Notes under the pieces: model-generated | The model's input: only the letters and a program-made list of their open reading frames with translations | Databases searched by the model: none | Told to the model about the DNA's origin: nothing | Shown: piece after piece, positions 5,923 through 12,148 of the stretch | How the letters are laid out: every line of letters begins with the position of its first letter | Numbering within the stretch: position 1 is the stretch's first letter | Translations under genes and position numbers: made by a program | Origin: Campylobacterales bacterium | Lineage (GTDB): Bacteria > Campylobacterota > Campylobacteria > Campylobacterales > JAADDG01 | NCBI GenBank assembly: GCA_027009865.1 | Contig: JALVCR010000115.1 | Location: forward strand, 1-12,148 | DNA: 12,148 nt | Direction: 5' to 3'

Positions 5923-8900
5923 ATGATAAAAAAATATATGAAGTTTCTATATTTTATAATGTTTTTTTTAACACTCTCTCTCTTTGGTAAAACTACAATG
6001 ATAATAGAGAAACTAAACAACATAAAAGGAGAGTATAATGATGTCAAGATTTACGGCTCTTACGCATTTGCAATAGATAATAACGGACTTAAAATCTTTA
6101 ACATTAAAAATATAGATAACCCTTATGAAGAAGGGAAAATCTTAACTGGAAAAGTTGGATACAAATTGGAAATATCCAATAACTACGCATATATCGCCGA
6201 AGGTTATGAGGGAATTAGCATTATAGATATCTCTTCACCCGATAATCCAAAACTTATATCTCATATAAATACTGAAGATTTCTGTATAGATACAAAAACA
6301 AAAGGTTCTTATTTATATATAGCAAACGGTTTTTCTGGGGTTAAAGTCTACAACATATCAAATCCGAAAAATCCAAAATTTATAACTTCTTATAAAAGCG
6401 AGAGTTTTGTAATGGGAATAGAGGTAGAAAACGGTTATCTCTATATGGCTGAAGGAAACTATGGAATCGAAATTGCTACAATTACCCAAAGAGGAGAGAT
6501 TCTAAAATCGGGAGAGTATAAAAATGTAGGATATGCAAGAGATTTGTATGTGCACAACTCAATAGCCTATATCTGCGATTTTGACAGAGGGCTTGATATA
6601 GTAAATGTTCACAGTCCGGCTTTCCCGCTTGAGATATCATCCTATCAGACTTCCTCAAATCCGGTTACAATAAAAGTTTACGGAAAATATGCCTATATCT
6701 CTACTGCAAATGGAGGAATGCAGATAATAGATATCTCAGATATTAACAATCCTACACTTTCAAGCTCCTATAATCCGCCAAATACTAATATTAAAAACGG
6801 GGATGTAAATAACGGATATGCTTTTTTAGCAACAGATAAAGGAATCTTTATAATAGAAAGCTCCAAATCTTTCAATCCAAAACTAATATCTAGAAAAGAT
6901 GTAAACGGTTTTTCAAACAAAATAGTTATATTAGGCTCTTTTGCTTACGCGGCAAATGGAAATGGAGGATTTGTAATATACGATATATCAAATCCAAAAA
7001 ATATAAAAGTAATAGGCTTTTATCAAACAGATGGTTTTGTAAACGATTTTAAAATTATAGGAAAATATGCTTATGTATCAATGGGGGATAGAGGATTTCA
7101 AATACTTGATATCTCAAATCCATCCAAAATAAAAGCGATAGGAAGTTATCAAAGCGACTCTCAAATAACATCAATAGATATTAAAAATTCTTTAGCTTAT
7201 TTAACAAAAGGAAGCAGAGGACTTGAAATAGTAAGCGTAAAAGATCCTTACAACCCAAAAAGAGTTACAAGCAGTGTAGCTGACGATATAACTTTGGATA
7301 TTAAAGTAAAAGGAGATTACGCCTATGTGGCGGCAAGAAAAGGCGGTTTTCAGGTTTTTAATATCTCAAATCCGCAAATAATAGACAGAGTTTCAAGATT
7401 AAAAACAGAAGGTGAAGTTGTATCTTTTAAATTAAAAGATAATTACGCATTTATAAACTCGGCTAATGAAGGTCTTTTGATAGTAGATATATCAGATCCG
7501 AAAAATTTAAAACTGAAAGCTGTATTTAGTGATCCAGATATTTTAAACTTTCTAATTAAAGATCAATATATATATCTGTCAGATTCAAAAGATAGTTTCA
7601 AAGTGTTATCTATTTTGGATATAAACAATCCCTCCTTAATAAAAGATTTCAACGAAGATACCTTTTCTAATCTGATAGATTTTAATTTTGATGAAAACGA
7701 TTATCTCATTGCGGCGGCTGGAAGAGAAGGAATAAAAATAATAGATCTCTTTAGCACAAACTATCCACTTTATGAAAATAATTACAACACTTTAGGCGAA
7801 GCTTTGGATATGGCAATTGACGGAAAATACGGCTATATAGCAAATTCTAACAAAGGGCTTCAAATAGTTGATTTAACAAATCCAGCAAGCCCTTTTAGAA
7901 AAGCAATATTTAAAACATCCGCTAAAATAGAGAGCGTAAAGGTTAGCGGAAAATATGCATACGTAACAAAAGGGGATGCGGGAATGGAGATTATAGATAT
8001 AAGCAATCCAAAAAATCCAAGAAGTGTAGCAAAATATAAAACCAAATTTCATGCCATAACTCTTGTTATAAGCGACTCTATTGCTTATATAGCCGAAAAT
8101 GGAAACGGTGTGGAGATAGTGGATATCAAAAATCCAAACAATCCCGTTTTTAAATCAATTTATAAAGAAAAAGATATAAACGCTCTATCTTTAGCTATCA
8201 AAGGAAAAACTCTCTTTATTGCAAACGGCAAAAATGGAATTGAAGCGATAGATATACAAAATCCTTCAAATCCTGTTAAGATTGGAGAATTTAAAGAAAA
8301 TGTAGGATATGTTAGAGATATTTTTATAAAAGACAATCTTGCTTTCATAGCTGATTTGGATAGGGGAGTTTATGCCTTAAATATAAAAGATCCATCCAAT
8401 ATAAAATTTGAAAAAAATATAATCTCCAATCTAAAAGCTGTAAGCGTTACGGCAGATGATAAATATTTATATATAATGGAAGGAATAGAAGGCTTTAAAA
8501 TAGCTAATTTAAACGGAAAAATCATAAAACAATACTCCTACTCTCAAAGCCTAAAAGGAATAAAATATGGAAATTACTTCTATCTTTGTAACGGAGAAGA
8601 CGGAGTAGAAATTTTTAAAGTCTCAAATGATAATAAAGTAGGAAGTTTGATAGTAAACTTTTTTCAAAATATTTTAGATAGACTCCCCTCTTTCAATGAA
8701 GAGCAGATATACAAAAGAGAGCTTTTATTTAAAGGCTCTCCTTTAAGCTCTTTTGCAAAGACTCTTTTTGAAAGCCGGGAATTTAAAATGAGAAATCTCT
8801 CAAACAGGGATTTTGTCTATTTGGCATATAGAACTCTTTTGGGAAGATTGCCAGAAGAGAGCGAGCTTAGAGGATGGATTAACAGATTAGACAAAGAAGT

Positions 8901-8985
8901 TAGCAGAAGCGAGATGATAGAGTCTCTTTTTCATTCGGAAGATTTTATGAATCTTGCCAAAAGTTACGGCGTAAAAGCTATCTGA
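5923..8985 (+). CDS. Large secreted LVIVD-repeat beta-propeller protein with C-terminal DUF4214
   Basis: A 1020-residue exported protein of unknown function. Residues 1 to about 22 form a Sec signal peptide (basic start, then FLYFIMFFLTLSLFG). Residues about 45-905 contain roughly 21 tandem repeats of about 41 residues with the pattern G.YAY(I/V)A.G..G..I.DISNP.NP, the LVIVD repeat known from predicted surface beta-propellers. Residues about 907-1020 contain one good DUF4214 unit (FVYLAYRTLLGRLPEESELRGWI, then SEMIESLFHSEDF) preceded by a degenerate copy (FFQNILDRLP, FESREF). The start has AAGGA 6 nt upstream. No transmembrane anchor, catalytic motif, LPXTG or RTX repeat is visible. It stands alone between a divergent operon and rpmB. 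A periplasmic or surface binding role is inferred from the domain types only. Confidence 0.85.
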   Translation: MIKKYMKFLYFIMFFLTLSLFGKTTMIIEKLNNIKGEYNDVKIYGSYAFAIDNNGLKIFNIKNIDNPYEEGKILTGKVGYKLEISNNYAYIAEGYEGISIIDISSPDNPKLISHINTEDFCIDTKTKGSYLYIANGFSGVKVYNISNPKNPKFITSYKSESFVMGIEVENGYLYMAEGNYGIEIATITQRGEILKSGEYKNVGYARDLYVHNSIAYICDFDRGLDIVNVHSPAFPLEISSYQTSSNPVTIKVYGKYAYISTANGGMQIIDISDINNPTLSSSYNPPNTNIKNGDVNNGYAFLATDKGIFIIESSKSFNPKLISRKDVNGFSNKIVILGSFAYAANGNGGFVIYDISNPKNIKVIGFYQTDGFVNDFKIIGKYAYVSMGDRGFQILDISNPSKIKAIGSYQSDSQITSIDIKNSLAYLTKGSRGLEIVSVKDPYNPKRVTSSVADDITLDIKVKGDYAYVAARKGGFQVFNISNPQIIDRVSRLKTEGEVVSFKLKDNYAFINSANEGLLIVDISDPKNLKLKAVFSDPDILNFLIKDQYIYLSDSKDSFKVLSILDINNPSLIKDFNEDTFSNLIDFNFDENDYLIAAAGREGIKIIDLFSTNYPLYENNYNTLGEALDMAIDGKYGYIANSNKGLQIVDLTNPASPFRKAIFKTSAKIESVKVSGKYAYVTKGDAGMEIIDISNPKNPRSVAKYKTKFHAITLVISDSIAYIAENGNGVEIVDIKNPNNPVFKSIYKEKDINALSLAIKGKTLFIANGKNGIEAIDIQNPSNPVKIGEFKENVGYVRDIFIKDNLAFIADLDRGVYALNIKDPSNIKFEKNIISNLKAVSVTADDKYLYIMEGIEGFKIANLNGKIIKQYSYSQSLKGIKYGNYFYLCNGEDGVEIFKVSNDNKVGSLIVNFFQNILDRLPSFNEEQIYKRELLFKGSPLSSFAKTLFESREFKMRNLSNRDFVYLAYRTLLGRLPEESELRGWINRLDKEVSRSEMIESLFHSEDFMNLAKSYGVKAI
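6055..8637 (+). repeat. About 21 tandem LVIVD repeat units (coding)
   Basis: The repeated unit is about 123 nt and is seen mainly at protein level. Best-matching units include those with GSFAYAANGNGGFVIYDISN, GKYAYVSMGDRGFQILDISN and GKYAYVTKGDAGMEIIDISN. Units near residues 180-190, 550-600 and 850-900 are more divergent. The DNA copies differ widely, so the array looks old rather than recently expanded. Stretches such as GATATCTCAAATCC do recur. Confidence 0.75.
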
Positions 8986-8990
8986 TAGCT
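8976..8990. repeat. 15-bp near-perfect palindrome across the stop codon
   Basis: AGCTATC-T-GATAGCT has 7-bp perfect arms around a single base and contains the TGA stop of the LVIVD-repeat gene (8983-8985). As RNA it could fold only into a short stem with a 5-nt loop and is not followed at once by a T-run, so it is at best a weak terminator. Confidence 0.35.
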
Positions 8991-9010
8991 AAATTTAAGT
9001 ATTGTTTTTG

Positions 9011-9016
9011 TAAAAT
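9011..9016 (+). promoter_or_regulatory. Candidate -10 box of the rpmB cluster
   Basis: TAAAAT preceded by TTTTTG lies 27 nt before the rpmB ATG in a 58-nt gap. The start of transcription would be near 9023. No convincing -35 box is visible. Since the upstream gene lacks a clear terminator, read-through is also possible. Confidence 0.4.
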
Positions 9017-9043
9017 CACGCAAAATTAAAAAAGGATAGTAAA

Positions 9044-9241
9044 ATGTCAAGAAAATGCTCAATTACCGGTAAAGGGCCGATGGTTGGATACAATGTAAGC
9101 CACGCCCATAATAAAACAAAAAAGAGATTTTTGCCAAATTTAAGAACCGTTAGAATCACTTTGGAAGACGGAACAAGAAAGAAGATAAAAGTTGCGGCTT
9201 CCACTCTAAGGACTATGAAGAAAAAAAATCTCTCTTTGTAA
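9044..9241 (+). CDS. rpmB: 50S ribosomal protein L28
   Basis: A 65-residue basic ribosomal protein of the large subunit. It begins SRKCSITGKGPMVGYNVSHA and has the family's KTKKRFLPNL segment followed by RVTLEDGTRKK-like (RITLEDGTRKKIKVAASTL) and LRTMKKK. Length and composition are normal for bacterial L28. The Cys4 of the zinc-type N-terminus is present, but the full four-Cys set is not. AAGGA lies 7 nt before the ATG. The potassium-channel gene follows after 30 nt without a terminator, so the two are probably co-transcribed. Confidence 0.96.
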   Translation: MSRKCSITGKGPMVGYNVSHAHNKTKKRFLPNLRTVRITLEDGTRKKIKVAASTLRTMKKKNLSL

Positions 9242-9260
9242 TTTTCTTCTCTGCGCTAAA

Positions 9261-9266
9261 AGGAGG
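9261..9266 (+). promoter_or_regulatory. Strong ribosome-binding site that fixes a TTG start
   Basis: AGGAGG lies 5 nt before the TTG at 9272-9274. No ATG or GTG is suitably placed, so this full Shine-Dalgarno sequence supports the rare TTG start of the channel gene. Confidence 0.75.
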
Positions 9267-9271
9267 AGAGA

Positions 9272-10402
9272 TTGGGTTTTATAAAAAAACTTAAAACTCT
9301 CCTTCATTGGCGTGAAAAACAAAAGCCTCATATAACTTTAAATAGCGAACTTTACACTCAGCTTAGACCTTTTAGTTTTCCTCTTATATCGACTGTTTTA
9401 TTAATGATGTTCGGATCGCTTGGATATATGGCGATCGATAACTTCTCTTTAAGCGATGCCATTTATCAAACAGGAATAACCTTTACAACGGTAGGTTTCG
9501 GAGAGATAGCCCCTATTTCGGAAGCTGGGAGAATTTTTACAATCACTCTTATAATAGTGGGTTTTATTATTTTCTCTTTTGCGATAGGTCTTTTGGTAGA
9601 TACGCTAAATAAAGGGGAGCTTCAAAGAATTTTCAAGGAAAGAAGGATGCTTCATAAAATAGCCAGACTAAAAAACCATTATGTAATCTGCTATCATAAC
9701 GACTACACAATTCAGCTCTCAAAACAGTTTAGGGAAAATCATATACCTTTTGTAGTGGTGGATCCAAGCCCCTCTTTGGAAGAGGAGGCAAAAAAGTATA
9801 AATATCCCTATTATGTCCAAGAAGAGCCTCACACTCAAACCGCTCTTTTAAAATCTTTCCTCTCAAGCGCAAAAGGAGTTATAACGCTATCAGACAATAT
9901 AGCCGATAATATAGCGCAGATAGCCTCCACAAGATTATACGAAAAAGAGATAGGAAGAAAGAGACCCTACTTTATAATCACCACCGCAAAAAGTCTAAGC
10001 GATATAGAGAAATTAAAAAAGCTTGGAGCAAACAGCGTAATATCCCCCACAAAACTGATATCTCAAAGAATGACCGTCCTTAGCTTAAGACCGGATATGG
10101 AAAATTTCCTTGAAGAGTTTTTATACAGAAAAGATACTGCCTTAAATATCGTAGAGGTTACCATTCCAAAACACTCTTGGCTAAGATTTAAAAAATTAAA
10201 GGAGACACATCTTGAAGATATTCCCCAGATAAAAATAGTAGGATACAGGGATAAGAAAAACTCTTTTATTCCAATCCCGCCGGCAGATACGATTCTAACA
10301 ACCGATTCTAAGCTATTGGTAGTTGGAACAAATACGGGAATTAGAACACTAAAAAGAGTAGTAAGAAAAAAACAACAACCGGAGGAATTAGTTTATGTTT
10401 AA
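9272..10402 (+). CDS. Two-helix potassium channel with cytoplasmic RCK region
   Basis: A 376-residue inner-membrane ion channel subunit. Two transmembrane helices (about 36-56 and 88-110) flank a pore loop with the selectivity filter TTVGFGE (72-78, TVGFG core), as in MthK/Kch-type potassium channels. From about 135 follows an RCK (TrkA-N-like) domain, and about 290-365 resembles a TrkA-C domain (VEVTIPKHSWL, DTILTTDSKLLVVG). The nucleotide-binding glycine motif of the RCK fold is missing: the first strand reads YVICYHNDYT where GYGRVG would be expected. It may therefore sense something other than NAD(H), or serve only as a structural ring. Translation starts at TTG with a strong ribosome site. 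The last 8 nt overlap argJ, so rpmB, this gene and argJ form one unit. Confidence 0.9.
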   Translation: MGFIKKLKTLLHWREKQKPHITLNSELYTQLRPFSFPLISTVLLMMFGSLGYMAIDNFSLSDAIYQTGITFTTVGFGEIAPISEAGRIFTITLIIVGFIIFSFAIGLLVDTLNKGELQRIFKERRMLHKIARLKNHYVICYHNDYTIQLSKQFRENHIPFVVVDPSPSLEEEAKKYKYPYYVQEEPHTQTALLKSFLSSAKGVITLSDNIADNIAQIASTRLYEKEIGRKRPYFIITTAKSLSDIEKLKKLGANSVISPTKLISQRMTVLSLRPDMENFLEEFLYRKDTALNIVEVTIPKHSWLRFKKLKETHLEDIPQIKIVGYRDKKNSFIPIPPADTILTTDSKLLVVGTNTGIRTLKRVVRKKQQPEELVYV

Positions 10403-11582
10403 AATTTTACCGCTAAAAGGAGGACTTGAAAATATAAAAGGATTCTATTTTCAAGGAGTAAATTCAGGTTTAAAGCCAAATAATGAGCCAGATTTGGGAT
10501 TTATAAGAAGCGATGAAGAAGTTGATGTGGAAGCTTTGTTTACTACCAATAGATTTCAAGCCGCCCCCATTAAACATTTTCAAAAATATCCCAAAGGATT
10601 TAAAACAAATTTTCTGCTTTTAAACTCAAAAAACGCAAATGCGATGACCGGAGAGAAGGGAATTGAAGATATAGAGGAATTATTTGAAACTTTAAAAGAA
10701 AAATTTCCAAATATAAAAAATCCAATAATGAGCTCTACTGGAGTTATAGGATACAGGCTAAATAAAGAGAAAATAAAAAAAGCTTTCGATAAATTTTCTT
10801 TTCAAACAAGAGATTCAGACTCCATAGCAAGAGCCATAATGACTACCGACTCTTTTAAAAAAGAGATGGCCTTAGAGGTTAGATTATCAAATAATGAGAG
10901 CTTTAAAATAGCAGCAATCTGCAAGGGAGCTGGAATGATAAATCCCGCTATGGCTACAATGTTATGCTTTATTTTAACCGATGCCAATATCCCAAGAGAA
11001 GATATGAGAGAGCTTTTAAAAAAGCATATAGAAACCACTTTTAACGCAATAAGCGTGGACGGGGATACCTCCACAAACGATACGGTAATGCTTTTGGCAA
11101 ACAAAATAGCCTCTTACGACAAAGAGGCTTTCAGTGAGGCTTTAAGAGTTCTTATGCAAAATTTAGCACTAATGATAGTAAAAGATGGAGAAGGGGCTAA
11201 TAAAGTAGTGGCATTTGAAGTTAAAGGAGCGAAAAATAAAAAAGAAGCCAAAAAAATAGCCAAAGCATTAAGCAACTCTCTTTTGGTAAAAACCGCAATT
11301 TTCGGGGAAGATCCAAACTGGGGAAGAATTGCTTCCACAATAGGGGCATCCGGATGTGAATGCGATGAGGAGAAGTTAAGAATCTATTATGACAATCTCT
11401 TAATTTACGGAGAAGAGAAACGAGAAATGGATGAAGAGACTGAAAAAAAAGCGTTTGAAATAATGAAAAAGGATAGTTTTAAAATAGTATGCGATTTGCA
11501 GATTGGAGATGGAAATTTCACAGCTTACGGATGCGATTTAAGTTATGAATATGTAAAAATTAATGCAGATTACAGAACTTAA
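10395..11582 (+). CDS. argJ: Bifunctional glutamate N-acetyltransferase / amino-acid acetyltransferase
   Basis: A 395-residue enzyme of arginine biosynthesis. ArgJ moves the acetyl group from N-acetylornithine to glutamate and, in bifunctional forms, also acetylates glutamate with acetyl-CoA. It is made as a precursor that cuts itself before a conserved Thr to give two chains. Here KGAGMINPAMATML places that residue at Thr188, so alpha chain 1-187 and beta chain 188-395 are expected. STGVIG with Thr115-Gly116 supplies the oxyanion hole. DGDTSTNDT, GEDPNWGR and the C-terminal YVKINADYRT are also family hallmarks. The length is normal. The ATG overlaps the channel gene by 8 nt, with GGAGGA about 8 nt upstream. 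Whether it is bifunctional or only a transferase cannot be read from the sequence. Confidence 0.96.
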   Translation: MFKILPLKGGLENIKGFYFQGVNSGLKPNNEPDLGFIRSDEEVDVEALFTTNRFQAAPIKHFQKYPKGFKTNFLLLNSKNANAMTGEKGIEDIEELFETLKEKFPNIKNPIMSSTGVIGYRLNKEKIKKAFDKFSFQTRDSDSIARAIMTTDSFKKEMALEVRLSNNESFKIAAICKGAGMINPAMATMLCFILTDANIPREDMRELLKKHIETTFNAISVDGDTSTNDTVMLLANKIASYDKEAFSEALRVLMQNLALMIVKDGEGANKVVAFEVKGAKNKKEAKKIAKALSNSLLVKTAIFGEDPNWGRIASTIGASGCECDEEKLRIYYDNLLIYGEEKREMDEETEKKAFEIMKKDSFKIVCDLQIGDGNFTAYGCDLSYEYVKINADYRT

Positions 11583-11586
11583 TAAG

Positions 11587-11592
11587 TATAAT
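11587..11592 (+). promoter_or_regulatory. Consensus -10 box of the DUF465 gene
   Basis: A perfect TATAAT begins 5 nt after the argJ stop and 29 nt before the base preceding the next ATG. Transcription would start near 11599, so the small gene can be made independently of argJ. No -35 consensus is present. Confidence 0.55.
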
Positions 11593-11620
11593 ATCAAAAA
11601 ATTTACATTAGGAGAAAAAA

Positions 11621-11848
11621 ATGTTACACGAATACAGAGATATTATTTCCAAACTAAAAGTTGAAAATCCCCATTTTGCAAAAATATTTGAAAAACACAA
11701 TGAGCTTGATAAAATCGTTACAGATGTTGAAGAGGGAAGAGAGCATATGGACGATTTGGAGCTTGAAAAATTAAAAAAAGAGAAATTAAGATTAAAAGAT
11801 GAAGCTTATGCAATGATTTTAAAATACAAAAAGGAACACAACCTATAA
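11621..11848 (+). CDS. Small helical protein, DUF465 / YdcH family
   Basis: A 75-residue acidic-basic helical protein. The pattern HEYRDIISKL ... NPHFAKIFEKHNELD ... LEKLKKEKLRLKDEAYAMI matches the YdcH-like DUF465 family: a short N-terminal helix, a central helical hairpin with a conserved HxxLD-like HNELD, and a LKKEKLRLKDE stretch. Its biochemical role is unknown. There are no Cys residues and no signal peptide, so it is likely cytoplasmic. AGGAG precedes the ATG with 6-7 nt spacing. It is flanked by its own TATAAT box and a strong terminator, so it looks like an independent, probably well-expressed transcript. Confidence 0.87.
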   Translation: MLHEYRDIISKLKVENPHFAKIFEKHNELDKIVTDVEEGREHMDDLELEKLKKEKLRLKDEAYAMILKYKKEHNL

Positions 11849-11855
11849 TTTCTTC

Positions 11856-11882
11856 AAAGGGGATATTTTCCTATCCCCTTTT
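11856..11882 (+). terminator. Rho-independent terminator after the DUF465 gene
   Basis: Perfect 10-bp arms AAAGGGGATA (11856-11865) and TATCCCCTTT (11872-11881) surround a TTTTCC loop. The 3' arm runs into TTTTATCTTCGTTTT. This is the clearest intrinsic terminator in the window, 7 nt after the DUF465 stop, and it separates the argJ/DUF465 region from the TrkA-like gene. Confidence 0.85.
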
Positions 11883-11959
11883 ATCTTCGTTTTAATAAAT
11901 TTTACCTCATAATTTTTTCTCACATTTTTTTATTTATACTTCATTAAAAGAGATGGGAG

Positions 11960-11965
11960 TATAAT
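11960..11965 (+). promoter_or_regulatory. Consensus -10 box of the TrkA-like gene
   Basis: TATAAT preceded by GGGAG sits 24 nt before the ATG at 11990, giving a likely transcript start near 11972. The -35 region is not conserved. It lies downstream of the intrinsic terminator, as expected for a new transcription unit. Confidence 0.55.
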
Positions 11966-11989
11966 TTTTAAAACAATAAAGGCGGGTTA

Positions 11990-12148
11990 ATGAAAATTAT
12001 TATAGCTGGAGCGGGCAAAGTAGGCTATAATCTTGCCAAAAATTTAAGCCATCACCATGAAGTTACCGTAATAGACAAAAATGAAGAGGCTCTTGAGAGA
12101 CTATCTGAAGAGCTTGATATTCTTCCTATTTTGGGAGATGTGGAAAAT
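11990..12148 (+). CDS. trkA: TrkA-like potassium-uptake regulatory protein, N-terminal part (cut by window edge)
   Basis: The first 53 codons of a gene running off the right edge. The protein begins MKIIIAGAGKVGYNLAKNLS with an intact GxGxxG dinucleotide-binding motif (GAGKVG, residues 7-12). The acidic end of the second strand follows (VTVIDKNEEALERL), then ILPILGDVEN, the usual GD after the third strand. This is the RCK/TrkA-N fold that binds NAD(H) or ATP and gates TrkH/KtrB potassium transporters from the cytoplasm. AAGGCGG precedes the ATG by 5 nt. The rest of the protein and any adjacent transporter are outside the window, so a single-RCK KtrA-type protein is an alternative. Confidence 0.85.
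   Translation, partial: MKIIIAGAGKVGYNLAKNLSHHHEVTVIDKNEEALERLSEELDILPILGDVEN

Noticed and set aside
5891..5926. An 11-codon leader frame (MSNKNTKKDRK) whose stop overlaps the LVIVD-gene ATG
   Set aside because: Its ATG lies within the candidate -10 box and it has no ribosome site, so it is probably not transcribed in full. It would matter only if the upstream TATAAA promoter is the real one.
7860..8348. Two short minus-strand open frames within the LVIVD-repeat gene
   Set aside because: They arise from the repeated coding pattern of the sense gene, with similar hydrophobic translations from similar repeats.
6055..8637. Periodic repeats considered as a CRISPR or satellite array
   Set aside because: The period is about 123 nt, it is in frame, and it is conserved at the protein level but not at the DNA level. 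It is a coding repeat.
8976..8990. Palindrome considered as a terminator of the LVIVD-repeat gene
   Set aside because: The foldable stem is short and the T-run comes too late (9004-9009), so it is listed only as a repeat.
10802..11338. Two minus-strand open frames of 100 and 74 codons within argJ
   Set aside because: They are shadows of argJ codons with no ribosome site or recognisable motif.

Overview
This AT-rich window looks like chromosomal DNA of a Campylobacterota (Epsilonproteobacteria) bacterium. The assignment rests on gene content, gene order and protein style; no marker gene here fixes the genus. Indicators include a YCSFFSRMRRG-type TtcA, the tight fabD / nucleosidase / ttcA cluster, the rpmB / two-helix potassium channel / argJ cluster, and dense packing with overlapping starts and stops. 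I see no tRNA, rRNA, CRISPR array, insertion sequence or phage gene.

Left half (1-5636), all on the minus strand. Read in the direction of transcription, it holds slyD (FKBP-type prolyl isomerase with a Cys-rich tail), a degenerate sigma-54-activator-like ATPase with a Fis-type helix-turn-helix, fabD (malonyl-CoA:ACP transacylase), an MTA/SAH or aminofutalosine nucleosidase, a TtcA-family tRNA thiolase, a coiled-coil membrane protein with a lipoprotein-like N-terminus, a SPOR-domain membrane protein and the 5' end of trpE. The first six genes overlap or lie 3-9 nt apart and look like one transcript from a promoter just upstream of slyD. The SPOR gene has a good promoter of its own (TTGTTT-17-TATAAT), and trpE starts immediately after its stop.

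Centre (5637-8985). A 286-nt AT-rich divergent intergenic region carries a perfect 16-bp inverted repeat and an 11-bp direct repeat. It separates slyD from a single 1020-codon gene on the plus strand. That gene encodes a secreted protein with a signal peptide, about 21 LVIVD-type beta-propeller repeats of roughly 41 residues, and a C-terminal DUF4214 region. It is the most accessory-looking gene here and has no known function.

Right half (8986-12148), plus strand. rpmB (ribosomal protein L28), a two-helix potassium channel with a cytoplasmic RCK region, and argJ (arginine biosynthesis) form a compact cluster. A small DUF465 gene follows with its own TATAAT box and a strong intrinsic terminator. 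The window ends in the first 53 codons of a TrkA-like potassium-uptake regulator.

Most of the window is housekeeping. The points most worth a second look are the LVIVD/DUF4214 secreted protein and its regulatory region, the Fis-like ATPase that lacks the sigma-54 contact loop, and three proteins that have lost or rearranged signature residues: TtcA with CxxF instead of CxxC, an RCK domain without its glycine motif, and a putative lipoprotein that also has a transmembrane helix.
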